A stretch of 64,000 nucleotides of DNA. Origin: Caproicibacter sp047833665 (GTDB lineage: Bacteria; Bacillota; Clostridia; Oscillospirales; Acutalibacteraceae). Below are positions 8,681 to 18,372 of this stretch, one piece after another. The stretch spans positions 1,860,001-1,924,000 of the forward strand of contig CP181261.1 of the NCBI GenBank assembly GCA_047833665.1, in the 5' to 3' direction. The notes beneath the pieces were generated by a model. The model was given only the letters and a program-made list of their open reading frames with translations, ran no database searches and was not told the DNA's origin. Made by a program: the position numbers and the translations under genes. The number at the start of each line of letters is the position of its first letter. Within the stretch, counting starts at the first letter, position 1.

Positions 8681-9281
8681 TCGTCTCCTCCAAAATTTGT
8701 CTGAGCAGTTGTGTCACCCTTTCCTGCAGAACCTCATAGGCTGTACACCCGTCAAAAACATACGCTGCCCGTTCCTCATAGAACCGATTCGAATGCTGTG
8801 CGCTCATGCGCTGTTTTGCGGCCTCTGCCGTTATTCCGTCCCGCTTCATAATCCTTTTCAAACGGGATTCCGGCGGCGCTGTCACCGCAACTGTCGTATT
8901 GCAAAGGGAATCCGCGCCGCTTTCAAACAACAATGCTGCATCCAAAATAATAGCCGTTATATTGCTGTTTTGAAATTCTCGGATGCGACGGGTGGTCTCT
9001 TGCAAAATCACCGGATGTGTAATCCTGTTGAGTTTTTCCGTTTTTTCAGGAGTGGAAAAAGCCCGCTTTGCCAGCAATTCTCGATTCAAAGAACCATCGG
9101 AGCGTACAATATCTGCGCCAAATTCTCCCGACAATGCATGTAAACATTCGGCGTTTGTCACAGCTTTCCTTGCAAGGATATCCGCGTCAATAATGGCACA
9201 GCCGAGGTCGCGGAACACAGCCGCCACCGTGGATTTACCAGCTCCGGTCGGTCCCGTCAGTCCAATAACCGGCTTATTCAA
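8667..9281 (-). CDS. coaE: Dephospho-CoA kinase
   Basis: This 204-residue enzyme catalyses the last step of coenzyme A synthesis, phosphorylating dephospho-CoA with ATP. The P-loop GPTGAGKST is at residues 10-18, the substrate region DADILARK follows, and the lid region contains QRMSAQ. The length is normal. It overlaps ywlC by 8 bp and the transglycosylase gene by 14 bp, so it is part of a tight operon. Confidence 0.95.
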   Translation of the reverse strand: MNKPVIGLTGPTGAGKSTVAAVFRDLGCAIIDADILARKAVTNAECLHALSGEFGADIVRSDGSLNRELLAKRAFSTPEKTEKLNRITHPVILQETTRRIREFQNSNITAIILDAALLFESGADSLCNTTVAVTAPPESRLKRIMKRDGITAEAAKQRMSAQHSNRFYEERAAYVFDGCTAYEVLQERVTQLLRQILEETNEAL

Positions 9282-10296
9282 GATGGATCACCTCAAATCC
9301 TGCGGCGCGCATCAGCCTGTTGTAAACTGCAAGGCCAACTCCTTTCGGCGCAGGACAGCGCGCATAGACCGTTTTCGCTCCCAAATCGTCAAGACGCCGA
9401 AGTGCCTCAAACAATTCGCGTGCCTGAGCCTCCGCATCGCTTTCCGCTCCGTAGCAAACCGCAGGCACTTTTAAAAGGCGTTCTTCCCCATCGTAGCAAA
9501 GTGCTGCAACCCCCGGCTGTGCATGGGAGTTGACATAATGAACGAAAGCATCTTCTCCGCCGCTGAGGATGATAACATTTGCTTTCGGTGAATAATGTTT
9601 ATACTTCATTCCGGGGGACATTGGATGTGCCCCCTTCGGCAGAGGATTCATCACAGCCGAGTCCACATCCACACGTCCCAGCACAGCACGCAGCTGTTCG
9701 AGCGTAATCCCGCCCGGGCGGAGCAGCCGTGGCGGCTCCGACGAAAGCGCTACAATAGTGGATTCCACCCCAACACCGCAAGCACCGCCGTCAAGCACAG
9801 CATCGATTTTACCATTCATATCTCGCATCACATGTTCTGCCGTTGTGGTGCTGGGGAAACCGGAACGATTGGCAGATGGTGCGGCAATAGGCACACCCGC
9901 AGCGGTAATCAGTGCCTGTGCGACCGGATGAGACGGAAATCGTATGCCCACCGTGGGAAGACCGGTACTGACTACATCGGGAATAAGGTCCGATTTCTCA
10001 AGTACCATGGTAAGAGGGCCAGGCCAATACGCCGCCGCCAGTTTTTTTGCGGATTCCGGCAGGTTTTTAACAAGAGTTTTCAATTGCTCCAGTCCTGAAA
10101 TATGGACAATCAGCGGATTATCCTGCGGCCTGCCTTTCGCCTCAAAAATTTTGCGAACCGCTGTTTCATCAAGCGCGTTCGCGGCAAGACCGTAGACGGT
10201 TTCTGTCGGCATGCCGACAAGGCCGCCGTTTCTTATTATATGGGCCGCGGTCTCAATTGATTCCTTCTTTGCCGCGTCCAATAAAACAGTTTCCAT
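9274..10296 (-). CDS. ywlC: L-threonylcarbamoyladenylate synthase (Sua5/YwlC)
   Basis: This 340-residue protein has an N-terminal YrdC domain (PTETVYGLAANA near residue 30, KGRPQDNPLIVHI near 55, APSANRSG near 140) and a C-terminal Sua5 domain beginning near SPGMKYKHYSPKA. It makes threonylcarbamoyl-AMP from Thr, bicarbonate and ATP for t6A37 in tRNA. It lies just downstream of prfA, a common Firmicute arrangement. Confidence 0.95.
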   Translation of the reverse strand: METVLLDAAKKESIETAAHIIRNGGLVGMPTETVYGLAANALDETAVRKIFEAKGRPQDNPLIVHISGLEQLKTLVKNLPESAKKLAAAYWPGPLTMVLEKSDLIPDVVSTGLPTVGIRFPSHPVAQALITAAGVPIAAPSANRSGFPSTTTAEHVMRDMNGKIDAVLDGGACGVGVESTIVALSSEPPRLLRPGGITLEQLRAVLGRVDVDSAVMNPLPKGAHPMSPGMKYKHYSPKANVIILSGGEDAFVHYVNSHAQPGVAALCYDGEERLLKVPAVCYGAESDAEAQARELFEALRRLDDLGAKTVYARCPAPKGVGLAVYNRLMRAAGFEVIHLE

Positions 10297-10303
10297 GTTA
10301 TTG

Positions 10304-11395
10304 TTATTCTCCCAAATATGTTCCGTTTTCAGCCGATTTTTCTAATTTTGCGGCTCGGTCCGCCGCAATCAGTGCGTCTAAAATTTCATCCAAATCTCCG
10401 TTTAGAATCGCATCCAGCCGATACAGTGTCAGACCGATACGGTGATCCGTCACACGACCCTGCGGATAATTGTAAGTTCGTATGCGCTCGGAGCGGTCAC
10501 CTGTTCCCACCTGCGAACGGCGTTCTGCCGCAACTTTATCATCCTGTTCCTTCTGTTTGAGTTCATATAAGCGGCTGCGCAGGATTTTTAAAGCACGATC
10601 TTTGTTCTTAAATTGGCTTCGTTCGTCCTGACATTCGACTACCATGCCGGTCGGCAGATGGGTAACACGGATTGCGGACGACGTTTTATTGATGTGCTGT
10701 CCGCCGGCACCGCTGGAGCGGAATGTATCGATTTTCAGGTCATTCGGATCCAATTCAAACTCAATTTCTTCCACTTCCGGCAAAACGGCAACCGTCGCGG
10801 TTGAAGTGTGGATTCTGCCCTGCTGCTCGGTTTCCGGCACGCGCTGCACGCGGTGTACACCGCTTTCGTATTTTAGGCGGGAATAGGCGCCGTCTCCGGT
10901 AATCATAAAACTGATTTCCTTAAAACCGCCAAGTTCAGTTTCATTGGCGTTTAAAATTTCCGTCTTCCATCCTCTCGCCTGCGCGTACATACTATACATG
11001 CGGAACAGAACACCGGAAAACAGGGCAGCTTCTTCTCCGCCCGCACCGCCGCGAATTTCTACGATGACATTTTTTTCATCGTTCGGGTCGCGGGGAAGCA
11101 GCAAAACTTTTAATTCCTCCGCAATTCGTTCGCGGTCCGCGCGCGCCGTTGCGATTTCCTCCTCGGCCATATGGCGCAGTTCCTTATCCGATTCCTCGTT
11201 TAAGATTTGTTTAGCGTCTTTTTCTGCTTCTTCCGTTTTTCGGTATTCCCTGTATTTCTCCACAATTGCTTCGATGGAGCGAACTTCTTTCATCAGCTTT
11301 CTTGACTGTTCCGGATCGCACGCAACTGCCGGTTCAAAAAGCTTTTGATTTAACTCTTCATATCGTTTTTCAAATACTGCTAAATTTTCAAACAT
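10304..11395 (-). CDS. prfA: Peptide chain release factor 1
   Basis: This 363-residue protein has the class I release factor layout. The tripeptide anticodon region reads PET within RVPETEQQGR, as in RF1 rather than the SPF of RF2. The GGQ motif lies in GAGGQHINKT near residue 233. It releases peptides at UAA and UAG. It is first of the tight run prfA-ywlC-coaE-slt-M18, with only a 7-bp gap to ywlC. Confidence 0.97.
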   Translation of the reverse strand: MFENLAVFEKRYEELNQKLFEPAVACDPEQSRKLMKEVRSIEAIVEKYREYRKTEEAEKDAKQILNEESDKELRHMAEEEIATARADRERIAEELKVLLLPRDPNDEKNVIVEIRGGAGGEEAALFSGVLFRMYSMYAQARGWKTEILNANETELGGFKEISFMITGDGAYSRLKYESGVHRVQRVPETEQQGRIHTSTATVAVLPEVEEIEFELDPNDLKIDTFRSSGAGGQHINKTSSAIRVTHLPTGMVVECQDERSQFKNKDRALKILRSRLYELKQKEQDDKVAAERRSQVGTGDRSERIRTYNYPQGRVTDHRIGLTLYRLDAILNGDLDEILDALIAADRAAKLEKSAENGTYLGE

Positions 11396-11437
11396 ATTAT
11401 AACTCCTTTGTTCGTTTTATGCTGAAAACAAAGGAAG

Positions 11438-11635
11438 CTACAAATCATCCTGATTGGTTTCACGAATAATCTTTTTAATATTCTTTTCGCATTTCAGGCG
11501 CGGGATCATCACTACATGACCGCATTTTTGGCATTGGATTTTAAAATCCATACCGGAACGCAGTACCAGAAACGTATTACCGCCGCACGGATGTGATTTT
11601 TTCATCCGCAGCACGTCTCCCGGTCGGACGTCCAT
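11438..11635 (-). CDS. DUF951 family protein
   Basis: This protein of about 65 residues has the signature D-V-R-x-G-D-V-L-R-M-K-K-x-H-P-C-G-G, then CQKCGHVVMIPR, giving a treble-clef-like set of cysteines. The family is near-universal in Firmicutes and of unknown function, with a predicted nucleic-acid-binding fold. The ATG at 11635 matches the family N-terminus and follows GAGGGG; an upstream ATG adds a non-conserved extension. Confidence 0.88.
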   Translation of the reverse strand: MDVRPGDVLRMKKSHPCGGNTFLVLRSGMDFKIQCQKCGHVVMIPRLKCEKNIKKIIRETNQDDL

Positions 11636-11783
11636 TAAGCGCACCCCTCTTCTGTAAATTAAAATAACGTTTATAGTATAGACCAAAAAACAAAAAACAG
11701 CAATACATTCACCTGCTTTTCCCGCACTTGCGGTTTATCCCAGCAGGGCATATAATAAAATCAATCTGAATGATAAGGCTGGG

Positions 11784-12776
11784 ATGACAATGGGAACCAA
11801 AGAAGAAATCCTCAACCGTCTCCGTGACAATGGCGGATTTGTCTCAGGAGAAGAACTAAGCGAACAGCTTCATATTTCCCGCACAGCAGTATGGAAATGT
11901 ATTAATGCCCTTCGCGAAGAAGGCTACGAAATTCAATCCGCAACAAACCGCGGATATCGATTGGAACGCTGCCCGGATCGGTATTCTGAAGCGGAAATCA
12001 GTGCAGGACTGGAAACAGAATATTTGGGGAGAAGTATTTTTTGTTATGAAAGCATAGATTCCACAAATGAAGAAGCCAAGAGAAAAGCTCTCGCCGGAGC
12101 ACCGAACGGAAGTTTATTCGTCTCCGAACAGCAAACCGGCGGCAAAGGACGTCTGGGGCGCAGTTGGGCTTCTCCCGCAGGGACGGGACTGTGGTGCTCC
12201 CTGCTGCTTCGGCCCGGTATTCTGCCGCTGCGGATATCCGTAACAACCCTTCTCGCCGGGCTTGCCGTCACGCGCGCCATACGCAGTCTAACCGGATGTG
12301 ATGCGCAAATCAAATGGCCAAACGATATTATCATTGGTGGTAAAAAAGTCTGTGGCATTCTAACGGAAATGACTGCCGAGGTTGAACGCGTAGAATTTGT
12401 AATCGTCGGCATTGGTATCAATGTAAACAATACAGCATTTCCCGAAAATATTCGGGACAAGGCTACCTCTATTCGCATGGAAATCGGAAAGCCTCTAAGG
12501 CGCGTTTCGCTTTTGCAGGAAATTTTAATTCAGTTTGAAACGCTGCTCAAGCAAAATGCGGAATCAGATCCTGTATTTTGGGAGGACTATAAAAAGCTGT
12601 GTATTTCGCTCGGGCGCCGCGTTAGTTTTACACGCCGAGGCGCTGCGGTCAAAGGAACAGCAGTCGATATTTCTCCAGAGGGAGAGCTTATCGTAGAATT
12701 GGATGATGGGACAAAAGAAATCGTCACTGCAGGCGAAGTCAGCGTACAAGGAATTTATGGACAATCCATTAAATAA
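11784..12776 (+). CDS. birA: Bifunctional biotin operon repressor / biotin-protein ligase
   Basis: This 330-residue protein has an N-terminal winged helix (residues about 5-60), a central biotin-ligase domain with the nucleotide-binding loop GGKGRLGRSW and the Lys-containing IKWPNDI, and a small SH3-like C-terminal domain. It biotinylates carboxyl carrier proteins and can repress biotin genes. No biotin gene is nearby. The start may be ATG 11784 or the ATG two codons on. Confidence 0.95.
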   Translation: MTMGTKEEILNRLRDNGGFVSGEELSEQLHISRTAVWKCINALREEGYEIQSATNRGYRLERCPDRYSEAEISAGLETEYLGRSIFCYESIDSTNEEAKRKALAGAPNGSLFVSEQQTGGKGRLGRSWASPAGTGLWCSLLLRPGILPLRISVTTLLAGLAVTRAIRSLTGCDAQIKWPNDIIIGGKKVCGILTEMTAEVERVEFVIVGIGINVNNTAFPENIRDKATSIRMEIGKPLRRVSLLQEILIQFETLLKQNAESDPVFWEDYKKLCISLGRRVSFTRRGAAVKGTAVDISPEGELIVELDDGTKEIVTAGEVSVQGIYGQSIK

Positions 12777-12783
12777 AACAGGA

Positions 12784-12821
12784 ATATCGCCCGGTGCTGT
12801 AAAAACTGCACCGGGCGATAT
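12784..12821. terminator. Terminator shared by birA and glnS
   Basis: ATATCGCCCGGTGC pairs with GCACCGGGCGATAT across a short loop, followed by TTTTT on the plus strand. It lies between the convergent birA and glnS genes. Confidence 0.9.
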
Positions 12822-12839
12822 TTTTATCATGACATATAA

Positions 12840-14525
12840 TTATTTTTTCTTTTTAAAGCCGTCTTTAAGCGAAACCGAACGGTTAAACACCGGATGCCCC
12901 GGACGGCTGTCGCGGTTGTCCACGCAAAAATAGCCTTGCCGCATAAACTGGAAGGAAGCAGGAGCTTCCACTTCCGCTAACCACGGTTCCACTTTGCAGC
13001 CGGTTAGAACTTTCAAAGAATTTGGATTAATTGCTTCCAAAAAGTCTCCGTCTTCCGGATTCGGAACGGTAAACAAACTGTCGTACAGACGTACTTCCGC
13101 ATCTTTGGCGGTTCTTGCGTCTACCCAATGAATCGTGCTTTTTATCTTTCTTCCATCCGGTGTATTGCCGCCGCGCGTCTGAGGGTCATATTCTGCGTAC
13201 ACAGCCGTAATATTGCCGTCAGCATCCTTTTCACAGCCGGTGCATTTCACAACATACGCAGTCTTTAAGCGCACTTCGTTCCCCGGGAAAAGGCGAAAAT
13301 ATTTTTTCGTCGGTACCTCCATAAAGTCCTCGCGTTCAATCCACAATTCCCGAGAAAAGCTGACCTGACGCGTTCCCTCTTCCGGTTTTTCAGGATTGTT
13401 TTCCACTTCAAATATTTCGGTTTTATCCTCCGGGTAATTGGTCAGAATCAGTTTGACAGGATTGAGAACAGCCATGGCACGGCGGGCATTTTTATTAAGG
13501 TCTTCCCTCAGGCAATGTTCCAAAAAGCTGTACTCCACCGTCGAATTTACTTTCGCAACGCCGATACGTTCGCAGAAATTGCGAATGGAAGCCGGTGTGT
13601 AGCCCCTGCGCCTTAACCCGCAGAGAGTTGGCATCCGCGGGTCATCCCAGCCGGAAACATAGCCTTTTTCCACCAATTCGCGCAGTTTGCGCTTGCTCAT
13701 GACGGTATTGTTGATGTTCAGGCGCGCAAATTCAATCTGACGCGGCTTTGAAGGCAAATCAATATGTTCAATGACCCAATCATACAAAGGACGATGGTCC
13801 TCAAATTCCAGAGAACACAGCGAATGGGTAATACCTTCTAACGCATCTTCTATGGGATGCGCAAAATCGTACATGGGGTAGATGCACCAATCGGTTTTTG
13901 TGCGATGATGCGGCGTGTGGTTAATTCGGTAAAGAACAGGATCACGCAGATTAAAATTGCCGGAAGCAAGATCAATTTTTGCACGCAGCGTCATTCGGCC
14001 GTCTTCAAATTCACCGGCACGCATACGGCGGAACAAGTCTAAACTCTCCTCAACTGGCCGGTCACGGTACGGGCTGCGCGCCGGGTGTGTCAAATCGCCG
14101 CGATATTCCCGGAATTGTTCCGGCGTCAGTTCGCACACATAGGCATACCCGTCGCGGATCAGTTTTTCCGCTAACTCGTACATTTGCGGGAAATAATCGG
14201 AGGCATAGTAAAAACGATCATCCCACGAAAAACCAAGCCATTTAATATCTTCCTTAATGGCCTCAACATATTCATCATCCTCTTTCGTGGGATTGGTGTC
14301 GTCCATCCGCAGATTGCATATCCCACCGAACTTTTCCGCCGTGCCAAAATCGATGCAAATTGCTTTGGCATGTCCGATGTGCAGATATCCGTTCGGCTCG
14401 GGTGGGAATCTTGTGTGAACCTTCTGGCCTTCAAAGCGTCCGCCTTTTGAAATATCTTCTTTAATAATGGTATGAATAAAATTGCCAGTACTTATATCCT
14501 CTGGATTTTTAATTTCTTCACTCAT
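12840..14525 (-). CDS. glnS: Glutamine--tRNA ligase
   Basis: This 561-residue class I aminoacyl-tRNA synthetase has the HIGH signature in PNGYLHIGHAK near residue 50 and a KMSKS variant in NTVMSKRKL near residue 280, followed by the C-terminal beta-barrel anticodon domains. It charges tRNA-Gln directly. The start overlaps the gltX stop by 4 bp, so GluRS and GlnRS are co-translated. Confidence 0.96.
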   Translation of the reverse strand: MSEEIKNPEDISTGNFIHTIIKEDISKGGRFEGQKVHTRFPPEPNGYLHIGHAKAICIDFGTAEKFGGICNLRMDDTNPTKEDDEYVEAIKEDIKWLGFSWDDRFYYASDYFPQMYELAEKLIRDGYAYVCELTPEQFREYRGDLTHPARSPYRDRPVEESLDLFRRMRAGEFEDGRMTLRAKIDLASGNFNLRDPVLYRINHTPHHRTKTDWCIYPMYDFAHPIEDALEGITHSLCSLEFEDHRPLYDWVIEHIDLPSKPRQIEFARLNINNTVMSKRKLRELVEKGYVSGWDDPRMPTLCGLRRRGYTPASIRNFCERIGVAKVNSTVEYSFLEHCLREDLNKNARRAMAVLNPVKLILTNYPEDKTEIFEVENNPEKPEEGTRQVSFSRELWIEREDFMEVPTKKYFRLFPGNEVRLKTAYVVKCTGCEKDADGNITAVYAEYDPQTRGGNTPDGRKIKSTIHWVDARTAKDAEVRLYDSLFTVPNPEDGDFLEAINPNSLKVLTGCKVEPWLAEVEAPASFQFMRQGYFCVDNRDSRPGHPVFNRSVSLKDGFKKKK

Positions 14526-15994
14526 GATTCCGACTCCTTGTTCAGTTTTTCCAGTCCTGCTTCCAGACGTCGCAGCGACTCTTCCTTACCAAGGAAGCAT
14601 AAAATCTCTATGGCACCGCCGGGTGTCACTTTTGTACCTGCCGCCGCAATGCGTACAGGCCAAAGCAGTGTTCCGTTCTTAACTCCTAACTGCTGTGCAA
14701 GACCGATTAAAGCATCGTGAATTTCTTTCAGATCCCAATTTTGCAGTGATTTTAGTGTTGGAATCGCAGCTTTGAGCATTTCCGCGCTATTTTCCAAATT
14801 CGTCTTACTTTTCTTGTTGATAAAATAATCCGCCGGATAATCAGGCAATTCTTTCAAAAAGCCGAGCATTCCCGGAATATCTTTGAATTTGGTTATGCGC
14901 GGCTGCAGAACACTTGCCAACACATCCCAGCGATAATCTCCCTGCGGGAACAACTGCCGAAAATACGGCATCGCGTTTTCCAAAAATTCTTCCTGTGACA
15001 TGGAGCGGATAATTTCTCCATTAAACCACAGCAGTTTATCATAATCAAACACAGCCGGAGATTTGCTGATTCCGTCAATAGAGAAGTTTTCGACCAGTTC
15101 GTCGAGCGTAAATAACTCTCGATTATCTTTAGGACACCAGCCAAGGAGGGCTATGTAGTTCACAATCGCCCTCGCAAGATACCCTTCCTGAATTAAATCC
15201 TGAAAACTGGTGGAACCGTGCCGTTTCGACAGTTTGGACACACTTCCATCCGCATTTTTACCCATAATCAGCGGCAAATGCACGTAGGTGGGCACTTCCC
15301 ATCCGAACGCCTCGTAAAGAAGGTTGTATTTCGGCGTGGAGGACAGATACTCGCAGCCGCGTACCACATGGGTAATTTTCATCAAATGGTCGTCTATGAC
15401 ATTTGCAAAGTTATAGGTGGGATAACCATCCGACTTTAGCAGAATTTGATCTTCCAGTTCCTTATTTTCAATTGTAATGGGGCCATATACGACATCATTG
15501 AAGGTGGTAGAACCTTCCAGAGGCATTTTTTGGCGGATAACATAGGGCGTTCCCGCAGCAAGAAGCCGCTCCACTTCTTCCTTTGGAAGATTGCGGCAGT
15601 GCCGGTCATATCCACCCCCGTTTTCCTCCTTCGCTTGGTGAAGTGACTCCAGCCGTTCCTTAGAGCAAAAACAGCGGTAAGCCTTGCCTTCTGCTACAAG
15701 CTGCTCCGCATATTTGCGGTACAGTTCTTTTCTTTCACTCTGCACATAAGGGCCGTAATCGCCTCCAACATCCGGTCCTTCATCATGTTTGAGGCCGACC
15801 ATATCTAACGTGCGGTAAATCACTTCCAGAGCGCCTTCCACATACCGCTCGCGGTCTGTGTCTTCAATACGAAGGATAAAATCCCCTCCGTTTGATTTTG
15901 CTATCAAATATTCAAACAGTGCTGTCCTCAGATTGCCGACATGCATAATGCCGGTCGGACTGGGGGCAAATCTTGTTCTAACTTTCTTGACCAT
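14522..15994 (-). CDS. gltX: Glutamate--tRNA ligase
   Basis: This 490-residue class I synthetase has the HIGH-like motif in SPTGIMHVGN near residue 17 and a KMSKS-like motif in SKLSKRHG near residue 255. The C-terminal helical anticodon domain is of discriminating GluRS length. It charges tRNA-Glu. It forms a two-gene operon with glnS; no leader long enough for a T-box is visible upstream (the gap to the next gene is under 80 bp). Confidence 0.96.
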   Translation of the reverse strand: MVKKVRTRFAPSPTGIMHVGNLRTALFEYLIAKSNGGDFILRIEDTDRERYVEGALEVIYRTLDMVGLKHDEGPDVGGDYGPYVQSERKELYRKYAEQLVAEGKAYRCFCSKERLESLHQAKEENGGGYDRHCRNLPKEEVERLLAAGTPYVIRQKMPLEGSTTFNDVVYGPITIENKELEDQILLKSDGYPTYNFANVIDDHLMKITHVVRGCEYLSSTPKYNLLYEAFGWEVPTYVHLPLIMGKNADGSVSKLSKRHGSTSFQDLIQEGYLARAIVNYIALLGWCPKDNRELFTLDELVENFSIDGISKSPAVFDYDKLLWFNGEIIRSMSQEEFLENAMPYFRQLFPQGDYRWDVLASVLQPRITKFKDIPGMLGFLKELPDYPADYFINKKSKTNLENSAEMLKAAIPTLKSLQNWDLKEIHDALIGLAQQLGVKNGTLLWPVRIAAAGTKVTPGGAIEILCFLGKEESLRRLEAGLEKLNKESES

Positions 15995-16070
15995 GAATCA
16001 TATACCCTCCTGCCGCGTTTGCTGCGGTAAAGATTCTGATTGTAGATTATACCAAATTCCGAAGGGATTA

Positions 16071-16853
16071 TCAACGAACGTCCCCATTTTTTTGCAGATA
16101 ATCAATATATTCCTCCAGACACAGGTTCTTTTCTTTCATAATCTGAGCGTTTTCTATTCCCACATAGCGGTAATGCCAAGGCTCGTATTTAATTTTGGTA
16201 ATTTCCTGCTTGTCCTTTGGATACCGCAGAACAAACCCATATTCCTGTGCATGTTCATCCAGCCAGCGAAAAGCCGGCGTGGTATCAAAATCGTCCCGCA
16301 CGCCGTTTAAATCCAGTGCAAGGCCTGTACTGTGCTCACTGTATCCTGGGCGGGCAACAGATTTCTCCGCATATGCTTCGGCTTCCTGTGGAGAAGAATA
16401 TGTTTTAGAGTATGCATCTATCTCCCTTTGGAACAATTCTTCCTGCCGCTCGCTGCTGCGGTACGCGGAAGATATCCATAGGGAAATTCCATCCTTTGCA
16501 GCGGCGATATTCATTTTCTCATAAGCTTCCGCTGCCCGCCGATTTATTTGCACCCCGTATACCGTAATGAGATCCGGCTGATAGCCCGCCGGCAGTTTAT
16601 GGTTGTAATTAACTAAAATCAAATCCTCATCCGTAATAACGACCGAATCTACTGCCTCAGAAGCAAGTTCATTTGTGCCCACAGAAGAAATTTTGGAGGA
16701 AGCATCTGCCGCACTCTGCGCTTGTTCTCTGCTGTCGTGATAAGAATAAGCTTCGAGAAATGCAAGGACGCACGATGCAAAAAGCACAAATACTAAAACA
16801 ACTCCCGAAAAGGCAAATAGAAAATTTTTAAGTTTTCTGCTGCGCTTTTTCAT
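16071..16853 (-). CDS. VanY-type D-alanyl-D-alanine carboxypeptidase (M15B)
   Basis: This 260-residue protein has a basic N-terminus and a signal-anchor helix (about 10-34), followed by a VanY domain. The zinc and catalytic motifs are visible: SAYRSSERQEEL, YSEHSTGLALDL, and EPWHYRYVG with the Glu-His pair. It trims the terminal D-Ala from cell-wall stem peptides outside the membrane. Housekeeping wall maturation is more likely than vancomycin resistance, since no van genes are near. Confidence 0.92.
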   Translation of the reverse strand: MKKRSRKLKNFLFAFSGVVLVFVLFASCVLAFLEAYSYHDSREQAQSAADASSKISSVGTNELASEAVDSVVITDEDLILVNYNHKLPAGYQPDLITVYGVQINRRAAEAYEKMNIAAAKDGISLWISSAYRSSERQEELFQREIDAYSKTYSSPQEAEAYAEKSVARPGYSEHSTGLALDLNGVRDDFDTTPAFRWLDEHAQEYGFVLRYPKDKQEITKIKYEPWHYRYVGIENAQIMKEKNLCLEEYIDYLQKNGDVR

Positions 16854-16877
16854 TCTTCATTCCCCCTGAAATACAAA

Positions 16878-17240
16878 TTAGTATGGGGAAAATGAAGAAA
16901 AAAATTCGCAAGCGGAAGACTTATTCCAAACAAACAGCCGTTCCGGAGGGATAACCATCAACATCCCATTGTTGGCACCTAACACTTCATAGTCCAGTTT
17001 AACGCCGACAACGGCATCTGCGCCTAAGCGCCGAGCGCGATTTTCCATCTCCGCAATTGCATTTTCTCTGGCCTGAATCAATTCATTTTCATACGTTCCG
17101 GAACGACCTCCGAAAAAATTGGATAGTCCCGCGGCAAAGTCCTTCACAAAATTCACGCATGAGATAACCTCTCCAAACACAATTCCCTTATACTCAACAA
17201 TTTTTTTGCCTTCAATGGAAGGAGTCGTCGTACATACCAT
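16878..17240 (-). CDS. UPF0145/YbjQ-family protein
   Basis: This protein of about 120 residues begins MVCTTTPSIEGKKI and contains ENELIQARENAIAEM and GADAVVGVKLDYE, the conserved core of the YbjQ/UPF0145 family (sometimes described as putative heavy-metal binding, not proven). The ATG at 17240 follows AAAGGAG; an in-frame ATG 12 codons upstream lacks family conservation. Confidence 0.88.
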   Translation of the reverse strand: MVCTTTPSIEGKKIVEYKGIVFGEVISCVNFVKDFAAGLSNFFGGRSGTYENELIQARENAIAEMENRARRLGADAVVGVKLDYEVLGANNGMLMVIPPERLFVWNKSSACEFFSSFSPY

Positions 17241-17380
17241 GGGCAGCTTCTCCTTTATAGATGATATTGGGAACACCTAACTTAATTATATTATAGGGTG
17301 CCAAATGACGCGTGGCAATAGCTTCTAATCAAAAGTCCGCAGCCATATGCTGTTATGATTTGATTTCTGGGGATGAAAGT

Positions 17381-17578
17381 ATGGGCAAAAATGAATATGG
17401 AACAAATTTACTGTTGGCCGCAACGGCATTTGCCCTGGACATTTCCCAGGAATTAAATGCCAACGAAATCAATGTACTCGGCAACTTTTTAAGTGCCGTG
17501 GGCAGTCTGCTCTCCCTCATGGCCGCGGCACAAGAAGAATTCATGCCAGACAAAAACACAACCGACCATAAAAAATAA
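17381..17578 (+). CDS. Small hypothetical protein with hydrophobic helices
   Basis: A 65-residue protein beginning MGKNEYGTN, after GGGGATGAAAGT. The middle is hydrophobic and alanine-rich (LLLAATAFALDISQ, FLSAVGSLLSLMAA). It resembles small Clostridial proteins of the DUF6774 type in layout (LLLAA...LNANEINVLGNFL), but I cannot confirm the assignment. Function unknown. A longer in-frame start at 17312 is less likely. Confidence 0.65.
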   Translation: MGKNEYGTNLLLAATAFALDISQELNANEINVLGNFLSAVGSLLSLMAAAQEEFMPDKNTTDHKK

Positions 17579-17606
17579 AGTTATACTGCATATTATTTTA
17601 CTGATA

Positions 17607-17634
17607 TTGATTTATTCACAAAAAATGCTATGAT
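17607..17634 (+). promoter_or_regulatory. Sigma-A-type promoter for sdaAB-sdaAA
   Basis: TTGATT, a 16-bp spacer and TATGAT lie about 60 bp upstream of the sdaAB start. This is the best match to a vegetative promoter in the gap. Confidence 0.6.
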
Positions 17635-17697
17635 ATTTGTTAATATATCCACTACAAGATGGCTTGTCCGAACCGCCGGGGAAAGGCAGGAAACCGA

Positions 17698-18360
17698 ATG
17701 AACCTTTTTGACATCATGGGCCCAATTATGGTCGGCCCGTCCAGTTCCCATACAGCAGGTGCTGTGCGAATTGGGCTGATTACAAGAAAACTTTTGGGAG
17801 AACCCGTTCTAGACGCAGAAATGCTGCTTCATGGATCTTTCGCTGCCACCGGAGAGGGGCACGGTACCGACCGTGCATTGGTAGCGGGCCTGCTTGGCAT
17901 GAAGCCGGATAATGTTAAGATTCCCGCCAGCTTTGAGATTGCAAAGCAAAAAGGAATGAAATTCACCATGGGCACTGTTGTGCTGCGGGGTGTTCACCCG
18001 AACACTGCAATGCTTCGTGTAACGGGAAAAAGCGGTAAACGACTGGAGGTCGTTGCCTCATCCATCGGCGGCGGAAAAATCCGCATCTGCCGGGTTGATG
18101 GAATTGAAACAAACTTTTCCGGCGACTGCCCTACTTTGATTGTTCATAATCTTGACCAGCCGGGTCACGTGGCGCAGGTAACAACACTTTTATCCCAACA
18201 CTCTGTAAACATCGCGACCATGCAGCTGTACCGAAACGTAAGGGGCGGTTACGCTGTGATGGTGCTGGAATGCGACCAGCCGATTCCCGCACAGCCGCTT
18301 GCCTCTCTCGCCAAGAAAGACGGTATCATCAAGGTTACCTACCTGAATTTGGACCAATAA
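17698..18360 (+). CDS. sdaAB: L-serine dehydratase, iron-sulfur-dependent, beta subunit
   Basis: This protein of about 220 residues starts MNLFDIMGPIMVGPSSSHTAGA, the canonical N-terminus with the SSSHT motif. A C-terminal ACT domain begins near LIVHNLDQPGHV and probably senses an amino acid. With SdaAA it deaminates L-serine to pyruvate and ammonia using a [4Fe-4S] cluster. The ATG at 17698 is chosen over one 13 codons upstream on family length. sdaAA follows after 12 bp. Confidence 0.95.
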   Translation: MNLFDIMGPIMVGPSSSHTAGAVRIGLITRKLLGEPVLDAEMLLHGSFAATGEGHGTDRALVAGLLGMKPDNVKIPASFEIAKQKGMKFTMGTVVLRGVHPNTAMLRVTGKSGKRLEVVASSIGGGKIRICRVDGIETNFSGDCPTLIVHNLDQPGHVAQVTTLLSQHSVNIATMQLYRNVRGGYAVMVLECDQPIPAQPLASLAKKDGIIKVTYLNLDQ

Positions 18361-18372
18361 AGGAGAAACGTT

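Noticed and set aside
8102..8704. 200-codon plus-strand frame opposite the transglycosylase gene
   Set aside because: It is antisense to a gene with clear SLT motifs, has no ribosome binding site and no domain.
15995..16070. T-box leader before gltX
   Set aside because: The gap is too short and has no T-box consensus.
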